NCBI RefSeq assembly: GCF_036227205.1
Contig: NZ_CP109442.1
Span: 8,866,001 to 8,930,000 of the forward strand
Direction: 5' to 3'
DNA from: Amycolatopsis sp. NBC_01480
Lineage (GTDB): Bacteria > Actinomycetota > Actinomycetes > Mycobacteriales > Pseudonocardiaceae
Length of the DNA: 64,000 nucleotides
Shown: positions 39,685 to 47,517 of the stretch, one piece after another
How positions within the stretch are numbered: the stretch's first letter is position 1
Layout of the letters: each line of letters begins with the position of its first letter
Program-made: the position numbers and the translations under genes
The notes under the pieces: generated by a model
The model's input: only the letters and a program-made list of their open reading frames with translations
Told to the model about the DNA's origin: nothing
The model's database searches: none

Positions 39685-40593
39685 TCAGTCCCCGGCCGGC
39701 CCCGGCCCGGTGAGGTGGGTCTGGGCGTACTTCCGGAACGCCGCCAGCAGCCGGCCGTGGTCCCCCGCACGCGTGGCGAGCACGACGTGGCACGGCTCGA
39801 TGCCTTCGAGCGGGATGGTGGTCAGGTCGTTGCGGAAGGCGCAGCCCAGTGAGCCCGCGATGATCGCCACGCCCCCGCCGTCGGCGATCACCTCGAACTT
39901 GTCCTCGATGGCCTCGATGAACGGGCCGTCGGGGGCCCGGCTGCCGTCCGGGCGCGGGTCGACGCGCCAGAACGCGCTCCAGGCCGGGTCGGACTCCCGC
40001 AGCCGGGGCATCGGCTCGTCGGCGATATCGTCCAGGGTGATGGATTCCTTGCCCGCCAAGCGATGCGTGCGCGGGACCAGGAGCACGCGCGGCTCGTCGT
40101 AGAGGACGGTCACGTGCAGCCCCTCGGTCGGCATCGGCAGCCGGGTCACCACGGCGTCCACCCGGTGTTCGAGCAGCGCCGGCCGCACCTCGTTCCAGGC
40201 CAGGTACGAGGCGATCACCTCGGCGTCCGGCTGCCGGCGGCGCAGCTCCCGCACCGCCGGGGTGACGATCATGCCCATCGAGTACCCGATGGTGAGCCGG
40301 CTCGGCTGCGCGGCGGCCCGGGCCCGGGCGGCGGCCTGCGCGGACGAGCGCAGCACCGATTTGGCCAGCGGCAGGAAGACCTCGCCGGCCTCGGTCAGCC
40401 GGCTGCCCTGCGGCGTGCGGTCGAGCAGGCGCGCGCCCAGCTGCTGTTCGAGCCGGCTGAGCTGCCGGCTCAGCGACGGCTGGGTGGTGTGCAGCGCCGC
40501 GGCCGCCCGGCCGAAGTGCCGGTGCTCGGCCAGCACCAGGAAACACCGCACCAGCCGCAGGTCGAGGTCGGCCGGGGGCAGTGAGTCGGTCAT
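39685..40593 (-). CDS. LysR-family regulator
   Basis: 302 aa. The N-terminal winged HTH is DLRLVRCFLVLAEHRHFGRAAAALHTTQPSLSRQLSRLEQQLGARLLDRTPQGSRLTEAG (about residues 12-70). A periplasmic-binding-like effector domain follows. Start ATG 40593 with GAAGG upstream; longer in-frame starts lie in the neighbour's promoter. It diverges from an F420-type oxidoreductase gene 157 bp away, the classical LysR-target layout, so it probably activates that gene. Confidence 0.93.
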   Translation of the reverse strand: MTDSLPPADLDLRLVRCFLVLAEHRHFGRAAAALHTTQPSLSRQLSRLEQQLGARLLDRTPQGSRLTEAGEVFLPLAKSVLRSSAQAAARARAAAQPSRLTIGYSMGMIVTPAVRELRRRQPDAEVIASYLAWNEVRPALLEHRVDAVVTRLPMPTEGLHVTVLYDEPRVLLVPRTHRLAGKESITLDDIADEPMPRLRESDPAWSAFWRVDPRPDGSRAPDGPFIEAIEDKFEVIADGGGVAIIAGSLGCAFRNDLTTIPLEGIEPCHVVLATRAGDHGRLLAAFRKYAQTHLTGPGPAGD

Positions 40594-40642
40594 GCCTTCA
40601 GCGTAGCTCGCACCTGAGCGCGTTGTCTCACAGCTGACCAGC

Positions 40643-40665
40643 GGTGATACGGCGGGCGTAATACC
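40643..40665. promoter_or_regulatory. Candidate LysR binding site
   Basis: GGTGATAC and GTAATACC form an imperfect inverted repeat around GGCGGGC, fitting the T-N11-A pattern of LysR regulators. It lies between the divergent LysR and oxidoreductase starts. Confidence 0.45.
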
Positions 40666-40750
40666 GGATGCAGAACATTCATTGGCGCCGCGGCCCGGCC
40701 GGCGAGCAGGCTGGAAGCACCCGCCGACCCTGCTTCCGAGGAGAATTCCC

Positions 40751-41680
40751 ATGAACACCACCGAGATCGAGGCGGCCCGCAAGGCGCTGGGCCCGGTCGG
40801 CGTGTGCCTGCCGGTCGAGTTCACCACCGCGCTCGACGTCGGCGCCCAGCGCGACGCCGTGCGCCGGCTGGAAAGCGCGGGTTACGGCGCGGTCTGGACC
40901 AACGAGGTGATCGGCGGCAAGGACGTGCTGGTGCAGCTGGCCGTGCTGCTCGCGGCCACCGAGCGGATGGTGTTCGGCACCAGTATCGCCAACATCTGGG
41001 CCCGGGAGCCGCAGACCGCGCACGGCGGGGCGGCGCTGCTGGCCCAGGCCTACCCCGGCCGGCTCGTGCTCGGGCTGGGCGTCGGCTACCCGGAGCAGGC
41101 GGCGGGCACCGGCCGGGAGTTCGGCCGCCCGCTCGCCACCATGCGCGACTACGTGACCCGGATGGACGCCCAGACCTGGCCGCCCGCGCCCGCCGCGGAC
41201 TACCCGCGGATCATCGCCGCGAACGGCCCGAAGATGCTGGCGCTGGCGGGCGAGATCGCCGACGGCGCGCTGCCCGCGGGCGCCCCGGCGGAGCAGACGG
41301 CACTGGCCAGGGCGGCGCTCGGCCCGGACAAGCTCCTGGTCGTCGGCCTCTCCGCGTCGCCGGACGACGACGACGCCGCCCGCGCCCGGGAAGCGGCACG
41401 CGAGCAGGTGGCCCGCATGCTGGACCGGCCGGGCACCCGCGCGAGCCTGGCCGGGCTCGGCTTCTCCGAGGAGGACGTGAGCGACGTGAGCGACCGGCTC
41501 GTCGACGCGCTCATCGCCCACGGCGGCCCGGCCGCCATCGCCGCCAAGGTCCGCGAGCACCTCGCCGCGGGCGCCGACCACGTGACGATCCTGCTCGCCC
41601 CCGGCACCGAATTCGCCACCGGCGTCGACCGGCTGGAACAGCTCGCCCCGGCGTTGACCGAGGTCACCCGCCCGGCCTGA
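40751..41680 (+). CDS. F420-dependent luciferase-like oxidoreductase
   Basis: 309 aa of the bacterial luciferase superfamily, close to the TIGR03620-type F420 group. Features are EAARKALGPVGVCLP at the start, LESAGYGAVWTNEVIGGKDVLVQLAVLLAATERMVFGTSIANIWAREP, GRLVLGLGVGYPEQ and PRIIAANGPKMLALAGEIADGALP. The ATG follows GAGGAG by 8 bases. Likely target of the divergent LysR. A second member of this fold is at 26476, but the two are not close relatives. Substrate unknown. Confidence 0.92.
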   Translation: MNTTEIEAARKALGPVGVCLPVEFTTALDVGAQRDAVRRLESAGYGAVWTNEVIGGKDVLVQLAVLLAATERMVFGTSIANIWAREPQTAHGGAALLAQAYPGRLVLGLGVGYPEQAAGTGREFGRPLATMRDYVTRMDAQTWPPAPAADYPRIIAANGPKMLALAGEIADGALPAGAPAEQTALARAALGPDKLLVVGLSASPDDDDAARAREAAREQVARMLDRPGTRASLAGLGFSEEDVSDVSDRLVDALIAHGGPAAIAAKVREHLAAGADHVTILLAPGTEFATGVDRLEQLAPALTEVTRPA

Positions 41681-41767
41681 CCCGCACAACCATCCACATC
41701 GGACCCCTGCTCCGCCCGGCCCCGGCACCGTCCACATCAGACCCAGCCCGCCCCGCGGCCCCCGATC

Positions 41768-41873
41768 CGCCCCAATGTGGCGTTGGTTGCTCCAGCCCTG
41801 CCCCACCACCGCCCTCAACGGAGGCGCTCCGCGCCCAGCCCTGATTCCACGCACCGAACGCCACATTGGGGCG
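41768..41873. repeat. Widely spaced 17-bp perfect inverted repeat
   Basis: CGCCCCAATGTGGCGTT at 41768-41784 is exactly reverse-complemented at 41857-41873, with 72 bp between. A direct pair CC(A/G)TCCACATC(G/A)GACCC lies just upstream, around 41692 and 41738. The 318 bp from 41681 to 41998 hold no gene. The element may be a dispersed genomic repeat or a transcript end for the oxidoreductase. Confidence 0.75.
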
Positions 41874-41937
41874 CATGGCCCGCTGCCACCCGCGCCCCGG
41901 TGACCGGCGAGATCCGGCGTTTCATCGGGATTTCATC

Positions 41938-41964
41938 GGCCCCCGCTAACTTCCGGCGGGGGCC
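41938..41964 (+). promoter_or_regulatory. Leader hairpin before the WXG/EspG operon
   Basis: GGCCCCCGC and GCGGGGGCC form a perfect 9-bp stem around a 9-base loop, 34 bp before the first start codon. A TTTCATCGG direct repeat precedes it. It could be an attenuator or a mark of the transcript leader; no riboswitch class is recognised. Confidence 0.4.
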
Positions 41965-41998
41965 GGAAGTCGGCCCGTGGGCGCGCGAAGGTAGGGCT

Positions 41999-43141
41999 AT
42001 GGCCAGCGGAACCGGTGGGGGAACGATGATCGAGGCGGCGTCGGCCGGGGTGGAGGGACTGGCCGACGCCGTCACTTCCGGGCTGGACCGCGCCGGCCCG
42101 GCGGGTGCGGTGGCGACCCCGGTCGTCAACGCGCTGCGCAACGTCTGGGAGGGCTACTTCGGCGCTCCTGTCCCGCCCGGCGGGACCAACTGGAACGCCT
42201 ACTCCCACCAGCAGCTTTACCAGATGCTGTGGGACAACGCCGACGTCGGCGACGTCAGCACGGTCGCCGCCGAGTGGCAGCGGCACGGGTCGGAGATGTC
42301 GTCGCACGCCGAGACCCTGCGCGGCCAGCAGGGCTCGCTGCGGGAGAACTGGACCGGCGACGCCGCCGACCACGCTTCCGGACGGCTGGGCCAGCTCGGC
42401 GAGCGCGCCGACAGCGCCGGGACGCGGGCGGGCACCGTCGGGCATGCCACGCAGCAGGCCGGCGACTCGCTCGCCGTCGCCCGCAACACGATGCCGAAGC
42501 CGCCCGGCGACCCGACCGGGCAAGCGGTCGCCGCCGCGGCGGCCGGCGGCGCGGCGGGCGCCGTGATCGGCGGGGTGCTCGGGGCGGGGGCCGGCGGGAT
42601 CGGCGCCGGGCCGGGCGCGCTGATGGGCGCCGCGATCGGCGCGGTCGCCGGTGGCGGCGCGAGCCTGTTCCTGTCCAGCGTCCAGGCGTCGGAGAAGAAG
42701 GCCGAGGCGGTGCACGTGATGGAGCGCTACGAAACCGGCCTCCACTCCAGCTCGCGCGCCATCACCCCGGGCGGCGGGACCACCGTCGATTCCTACGGCG
42801 CCGACGACAGCACCTCCGCGTCGAGCTACATCGGCTCCACTGCCGGCAGCACCACCGGCGGGATGCCGTGGCCGCAGTCGTCCGCGAGCTCGCTCGACCC
42901 GAACCTGACCGCCGGACTGCGCTCGGGCCTCGAAATGGAAACCACGATGCTCGCCCGCAACGCCGCGATGGCCGAGATGGCCGCGGCTCGCGCGGCCTCG
43001 GGCAGCGGCATGCTGCCCCCCGGCGGCCGGCCGAACGGCTCGGAAGAAGAAGAGCAGGAGCACCAGAACAAGATGCCGGTGCTCGACCAGGCCCTGCTCG
43101 CCCCCGAGGAACTGACCAGCAGCCCGGTGATCGGGCTGTGA
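41999..43141 (+). CDS. ESX-type substrate candidate with WxG motif and glycine-zipper region
   Basis: 380 aa; no named family is certain. Residues about 90-150 form a helical WXG/PPE-like segment (AAEWQRHGSEMSSHAETLRGQQGSLRENWTGDAADHASGRL). Residues about 175-225 are a long Gly/Ala zipper (AGGAAGAVIGGVLGAGAGGIG and on) able to insert in membranes. A Ser/Thr/Gly linker and an acidic tail with EEEEQE follow. ATG at 41999 with GAAGGTAGGG before it. First gene of six coupled genes that include an EspG-type chaperone, so it is likely handled by type VII secretion. No secretion core gene is nearby. Confidence 0.75.
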   Translation: MASGTGGGTMIEAASAGVEGLADAVTSGLDRAGPAGAVATPVVNALRNVWEGYFGAPVPPGGTNWNAYSHQQLYQMLWDNADVGDVSTVAAEWQRHGSEMSSHAETLRGQQGSLRENWTGDAADHASGRLGQLGERADSAGTRAGTVGHATQQAGDSLAVARNTMPKPPGDPTGQAVAAAAAGGAAGAVIGGVLGAGAGGIGAGPGALMGAAIGAVAGGGASLFLSSVQASEKKAEAVHVMERYETGLHSSSRAITPGGGTTVDSYGADDSTSASSYIGSTAGSTTGGMPWPQSSASSLDPNLTAGLRSGLEMETTMLARNAAMAEMAAARAASGSGMLPPGGRPNGSEEEEQEHQNKMPVLDQALLAPEELTSSPVIGL

Positions 43142-43158
43142 ACGACAGGAGTGCCCCG

Positions 43159-43491
43159 ATGAACTCGCCCGGCCACCAGGTCGCGCCACACGAGCTGGCC
43201 CAGCAGGTCTCCGCCCTCACCCGGCTCGGCAAGCAGACCGGCGAGCTGGTCGGCTCGGCCGGGCGGCTGGCCGAGCGCACCCCGCAGCTCGGCACCGCGC
43301 CGCCCGCGCTGCACCTGGCCCAGCGGCTGCGTGAGGCCGCCGGGGAAACCGGCCTCACCGGTGAGATCGGCGCCGCCGACACCGAGCTGAACGGCTTCCA
43401 CAACGCGCTGCAGACCACCGTCAAGCGTTACCTGGAGCAGGAAGCCGAGGCCGAGGACGCGCTCAAGCAGGTCGGGCGGTCCGCCCGATGA
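43159..43491 (+). CDS. Small helical protein of the EspG operon, hypothetical
   Basis: 110 aa, almost entirely helical by composition (many Ala, Leu, Gln, Glu), with no Cys and no signal peptide. It resembles WXG100-size helical-hairpin proteins but lacks a clear WxG. ATG 43159 has AGGAG 8 bases ahead. A GTG at 43138 overlapping the previous stop is an alternative. Its own stop overlaps the EspG start by ATGA. Confidence 0.72.
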   Translation: MNSPGHQVAPHELAQQVSALTRLGKQTGELVGSAGRLAERTPQLGTAPPALHLAQRLREAAGETGLTGEIGAADTELNGFHNALQTTVKRYLEQEAEAEDALKQVGRSAR

Positions 43492-44306
43492 CCGCCGTGC
43501 TGCCCCGCGCCGAGCCGGAGACCGTGCGCCTCGGACTGGTCGAAGCCGACCTGCTGGCCGCACACGCCGGCGCCGGCTGGCCGTTCCCGTTGCGGGTGCC
43601 CGCGTTCGGCCGGATCGCCGGGGAACGCGAACTCCTGCTGGACGTCGCCGCCCAGACCCTCCAGGCGCGGCGGCTCGCCGACGACGCCGGTCCCGAAGGC
43701 CTGGCCGCCGAGGCGGTCACCGCGCTGCGCGAAAACCGTGGTGTGGTCCACCTGGTGGTCACCGGGGCGGAAGGCACCACCGGCGTCGCCGCCATCGTCT
43801 ACCGGTCGGCCGCGCTGATCTGCCGCCAGACGCTGGACGACGACCCGGCCGGCACGCTGACCCTGCGGCGGGTCCCGGAAACCGCGTTGATCGACGCGCT
43901 GATCGACGAGATCCCGAAGGTGGACCCGGCCCGCGCCCTGCCGATCACGGTGCCCGCGGCCGCCGTCGACGCCGCGATGGCGCTCGGCGAAGACCCCGAA
44001 AACTCCGAGGACGACGCCTCCCGTGTCCGGACCCTGCGGGCGCTCGTGCGCGATCACGGCGGCGACCCCGAGGCGCTGGACCACCTCGTCGGCCTGCTGG
44101 TGCCGGTGGCCGGGCGCGGCCAGCTCGGCGCGACCCGCGACGGGCGCACCCCGGCCGGCGCCGAACTGTCCTGGGTGGACGGTCCGCGCGGGCGGGTCCG
44201 GGTGAACCGGCCCGGTGACGGCTGGCTGAGCGTCAACCCCGTCCGCGCCAACGATGTGCGCTTCGCCCTCGGCGAGCTGGCCACCCTCGCCCGGCGGCCC
44301 CGATGA
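43488..44306 (+). CDS. EspG-family ESX secretion-associated protein
   Basis: 272 aa cytosolic protein similar to the EspG family, which in mycobacteria binds PPE-type substrates and guides them to the ESX secretion channel. Support is the overall layout of alternating strands and helices with LTLRRVPETALIDALIDEIP and the C-terminal GRVRVNRPGDGWLSVNPVRANDVRFALGELA, plus the neighbours. ATGA overlaps on both sides show coupled translation with the small helical protein and the YbaB-like gene. Family assignment is by eye. Confidence 0.78.
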   Translation: MTAVLPRAEPETVRLGLVEADLLAAHAGAGWPFPLRVPAFGRIAGERELLLDVAAQTLQARRLADDAGPEGLAAEAVTALRENRGVVHLVVTGAEGTTGVAAIVYRSAALICRQTLDDDPAGTLTLRRVPETALIDALIDEIPKVDPARALPITVPAAAVDAAMALGEDPENSEDDASRVRTLRALVRDHGGDPEALDHLVGLLVPVAGRGQLGATRDGRTPAGAELSWVDGPRGRVRVNRPGDGWLSVNPVRANDVRFALGELATLARRPR

Positions 44307-44755
44307 CCACCACCGAACGATCAGGAAGGAATCCCGTGGACGCAGCACCGGTGGACCCAGAGCAGTGGCTCGCCGATTACGACCGGACCCTCGCCCGCGC
44401 CGCCGCGAACGCCCAGGCGGCCAGCGAAAGCCTCAGCCGCGCCGGCGGACGGGCGACGTCCCCGCGCGGCGAGGTCGAGGTGGAGGTCGGGGCCAGCGGC
44501 GCGCTGACCGGCCTGCGGCTGAGCCCCGCCGCCCGCGCGCTCGAGGCCGACACGCTCGCCCGGCTGATCCTGAGCACCGTCCAGCAGGCCCACCGCGCGG
44601 CCGGGGCGCAGGTCGTGGAGATCATGACCGAGTACGTCGGCGACGGCCCGGCGCTGCAGCTCGTCCGGGACAACATCCCGGCCGACCCGGCCGCCGCCCC
44701 GGCTCCCGCCCGGGACGAGGACTACTTCACCAACCCGCCGGGGATCGTCGGATGA
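44303..44755 (+). CDS. YbaB/EbfC-family protein
   Basis: 150 aa. The central part (GEVEVEVGASGALTGLRLSPAARALEADTLARLILSTVQQAHRAAGAQV) matches the YbaB/EbfC fold: paired strands with Gly, then a long helix. YbaB proteins form dimers that bind DNA. In actinobacteria, divergent members often lie beside WXG and EspG genes, where their role is unclear. The C-terminal Ala/Pro-rich tail ends in DEDYFTNPPGIVG. ATGA overlaps with both neighbours. Confidence 0.85.
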   Translation: MTTTERSGRNPVDAAPVDPEQWLADYDRTLARAAANAQAASESLSRAGGRATSPRGEVEVEVGASGALTGLRLSPAARALEADTLARLILSTVQQAHRAAGAQVVEIMTEYVGDGPALQLVRDNIPADPAAAPAPARDEDYFTNPPGIVG

Positions 44756-45060
44756 CCGCCGGATTCGGGGTCGACCCCGCCCAGCTGCGCCGGCACGCGG
44801 CCACCGTCGGCGACCTCGCCGACCGGCTCGGCACGCTTTCGCGCAGCGCGCCGGCCGGGCTCGGCGACCAGTCGCTCGGCGCGTTTGTCCAGTTCCTCAC
44901 CACGGGGCTGCAGAGCGCGGCCACCAGTGCCACCGACGCGGTGTCGCACGCTTCGTCCACAGTGGACAAGGTCAGCGAGAACCTGACTCGGGCCGCCGAA
45001 GGCTACGAACGCCGCGAACAGCACAACGGGGCCGTATTGCCTGGGGAGGGCCTCCGATGA
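44752..45060 (+). CDS. WXG100/EspC-like small protein
   Basis: 102 aa. The pattern VDPAQLRRHAATVGDLADRL, then GDQSLGAFVQFLTTGLQSAA, then STVDKVSENLTRAAEGYERRE fits the type VII excreted EspC-like/DUF2580 group: two long helices with a terminal YxxxE-like signal (GYERRE). Such proteins pair as dimers and leave by ESX systems. Starts within the YbaB stop and ends within the next start. Confidence 0.82.
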   Translation: MTAGFGVDPAQLRRHAATVGDLADRLGTLSRSAPAGLGDQSLGAFVQFLTTGLQSAATSATDAVSHASSTVDKVSENLTRAAEGYERREQHNGAVLPGEGLR

Positions 45061-46076
45061 CCAGCACCACCAGCGACACCAGTAGTAGCAGTGGCAGTTT
45101 GAATGCCGGGCAGCTGCTCTCCGACTTGAAGTCGACCACCCAGGCAGTGCAGAATAAGGACTGGCTCTCGGCCGGTCTCGGCGGCGCCAGCACGGCGGTC
45201 GACCTGCTCAGCGCTTCGTCGGATCCCTTGGCCGCGCTCACTTCCGCCGGGTTCGGCATGATCACGGAGCTGATCCGGTTCCTCGAAGAGCCGATGAAGC
45301 AGCTGCAAGGCGATTCGAGCTCGGTGTCCTCGCACTCGCAGGGCCTGAGCGACACGGGCAGCCAGGTCTCCTCGGTCGCGAACGACTACCGCCAGTCCAC
45401 CGGCCCGGAGACCTCCAGCTGGTCCGGCCCGGCGGCGTCGGGCTACCAGGACACCAGCTCCCAGCACGCCGACGGCGTCGACGCGGTCGGCACCGCGAGC
45501 ACTGCGCTGGCCAGCGCCGTCTCGGGCGCCGGGGAGGTGGTCGGGAAGGCGCAGGCGGAGGTCGGCGGGCTGATCTCCGAGGCCGTCGGGCAGATCATCC
45601 CGCTGATGACGCAGGCGGTGGCCGCCGCACCGGCCACCTTCGGCGCCAGCATCGCCGCGGCGATCCCGCAGGCGGTCACCATCGCCACCCAGTACGGCGG
45701 GCAGATCGCGCAGAAACTCGGCGTGCTGCTGTCGGACTCGAAGAACCTGTTGCAGCTCATCACTTCCGTGACGAAGGGACTCCAGGCGGTCACGCAGCTG
45801 ATGAGCGCGCTCAGCGAGGGCTCAAGCCAGAGCGACGGGTCCTCGGCCGATTCCAGCTCCAGTCAGAGCAGCGCGACCTCGACCGGCACCGGCACCAGCC
45901 AGAGCAGCTCCTATCAGAACGGAACCAACCAGAGCAGCTCGTACCCGGCCGGCACCGACCAGAGCAGTTCGTACTCCGACGGCACCAATCCGGACGGCAC
46001 GAGCTCGTCCGACCTCGGCACGACCCCGTACCAGACCACCGATCCGGGGGCGACGAAGGCGGTCAGTCCGGCGTAA
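45057..46076 (+). CDS. Large WXG-type protein with Ser/Gln/Thr repeat tail
   Basis: 339 aa. A Ser/Thr-rich start leads to a helical domain with the WSGPAASGYQ (WxG) turn near residue 125, then long hydrophobic helices (about residues 150-245). The last 90 residues are low complexity, with near-repeats such as NQSSSYPAGTDQSSSYSDGTN. The last gene of the operon; its final 14 bp overlap the end of the convergent response-regulator gene. Probably an exported or surface effector of a type VII system. No toxin domain is recognised. Confidence 0.75.
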   Translation: MTSTTSDTSSSSGSLNAGQLLSDLKSTTQAVQNKDWLSAGLGGASTAVDLLSASSDPLAALTSAGFGMITELIRFLEEPMKQLQGDSSSVSSHSQGLSDTGSQVSSVANDYRQSTGPETSSWSGPAASGYQDTSSQHADGVDAVGTASTALASAVSGAGEVVGKAQAEVGGLISEAVGQIIPLMTQAVAAAPATFGASIAAAIPQAVTIATQYGGQIAQKLGVLLSDSKNLLQLITSVTKGLQAVTQLMSALSEGSSQSDGSSADSSSSQSSATSTGTGTSQSSSYQNGTNQSSSYPAGTDQSSSYSDGTNPDGTSSSDLGTTPYQTTDPGATKAVSPA

Positions 46077-47517
46077 GGGCGGTCCGCAGCTCGCGGTCGA
46101 GGTCCGCGCCGGGCTCGACGCCGAGGTCGAGCCGCAGCCGTTCGCGGACGCGCCGGTGCACTGCCAGCGCGTCCGCCCGGCGGCCCGCCGCGCGCAGCGC
46201 CCGCATCAGCAGGACCGCCAGCGGTTCCCGGTGCGGGTGCACCGCGAGCAGCGCGGAAAGCTCGGCGATGGCGTCGTCGGCGCGGTCCAGCCGCAATTGC
46301 AGCGCCGCCTTGTCCTGGACCAGGGTGAGCCGCCGCTCGTTCAGCCGCAGCCGTTCCCCCTCGGCGAACGGCCCGGGCAGGCCGGCCAGCGGCTCGCCCC
46401 GGAACAGTCCGAGCGCTCCGGCATACGCGTCCACCGCGGCGGCGACGTCACCGCCGCGGGCCGCCGTGCCCGCGTCGGCGATCCTCGCTTCGAGTTCCCT
46501 CAGGTCCAGCGAAACGCCTTCGCCGGTGAACCGGTAACCACCACGGTCGCTGCCGATCACCGAGGCGTGTGTGGGTTCGCCGGACGCGCGCAGGCACTTG
46601 CGCAGCCGGTGCACGTACACCGGCACGACCCGGCCGCCGGTGCCCGGCGGCTCCAGCCCCCACACGCCGTCGAGCAGTTCGGTGGTGCTGACCGTGACGC
46701 CCGGGCGCAGCACCAGCCCGGCGAGCAGCGCCTGCTGGCGCACCGGGCCGAGGTCGAGCGCCCGCGGGCCACGCCACGCCCGCAGCGGCCCGAGCACGCT
46801 GAAACGCAAGCCGGACAAGGATTCCGGCGCCTGATCCGCCGGCGGCTGCTGCGGCGCGGCACCGCTCCGGCCGGGCACGACGAGGCCGTGGTCGAAGGCG
46901 TAGACGATGGCCGCGGCCCGGTCCCGCACCCCCAGCTTGGGGTACATCGCGGCGAGGTCGCCGCGCACGGTGGCCTCGGAAACCGCACAGCCGAGCGCGA
47001 TCTCGACGTCGCTGAGCCCGCGGCCGACGGCGGTGAGCACGTCCAGCTCACGCGGCGTGAGCAGTCCGGACGGCAGGACCGGGCGGTCGTCGGACGCGTG
47101 CCGGTAAGTGGTCAGCACCCGCCCGGTGACCGCGACGTCCAGCCAGGCGTCGCCCGCCGCGACCGCGCGCACCGCGCGGATCAGGTCCTCGGCCGGGGAG
47201 TCCTTGAGGACGTAGCCCACTGCGCCCGCCCGCAACGCGCCGGCGAGCAGCTCGTCGTCGTCGAACGTGGTCAGCGCGAGCACCGGCGGCCGCGGCCCGT
47301 TCGCGCGCAGCCGCCGGGTCGCCTCGATCCCGTCGACCTCGCGCATCCGCAGGTCCATCACCACGACGTCGACCGGGCCTGCGGCGGCGAGCGCGGCCGG
47401 CACCTCGGCGCCGTCCGCGCACTCCCCCGCGATGACAAAACCGTCGCGGGCGCGCAGGATGCCGCGGAGCCCGGAGCGCACCAGCTCCTGGTCGTCGACG
47501 AGCAGCACCCGTGTCAC
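46063..47517 (-). CDS. Hybrid response regulator: REC, LuxR-HTH and SARP/BTAD
   Basis: 484 aa in one uninterrupted frame. Residues 1-120 are a receiver domain with acidic D8-D9, phosphoacceptor D55 (VVVMDLRM) and the conserved Lys in VLKDSP. Residues about 150-212 are a NarL/LuxR HTH (LTPRELDVLTAVGRGLSDVEIALGCAVSEATVRGDLAAM). After a Pro/Gln linker, residues about 235-315 are an OmpR/SARP-type winged helix (SVLGPLRAWRGPRALDLGPVRQQALLAGLVLRPG) and about 325-480 the helical BTAD domain. It is coupled by a 4-base overlap to the sensor kinase upstream. Two DNA-binding domains in one protein is unusual; it may join two promoter types. Confidence 0.92.
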   Translation of the reverse strand: MTRVLLVDDQELVRSGLRGILRARDGFVIAGECADGAEVPAALAAAGPVDVVVMDLRMREVDGIEATRRLRANGPRPPVLALTTFDDDELLAGALRAGAVGYVLKDSPAEDLIRAVRAVAAGDAWLDVAVTGRVLTTYRHASDDRPVLPSGLLTPRELDVLTAVGRGLSDVEIALGCAVSEATVRGDLAAMYPKLGVRDRAAAIVYAFDHGLVVPGRSGAAPQQPPADQAPESLSGLRFSVLGPLRAWRGPRALDLGPVRQQALLAGLVLRPGVTVSTTELLDGVWGLEPPGTGGRVVPVYVHRLRKCLRASGEPTHASVIGSDRGGYRFTGEGVSLDLRELEARIADAGTAARGGDVAAAVDAYAGALGLFRGEPLAGLPGPFAEGERLRLNERRLTLVQDKAALQLRLDRADDAIAELSALLAVHPHREPLAVLLMRALRAAGRRADALAVHRRVRERLRLDLGVEPGADLDRELRTALTPD

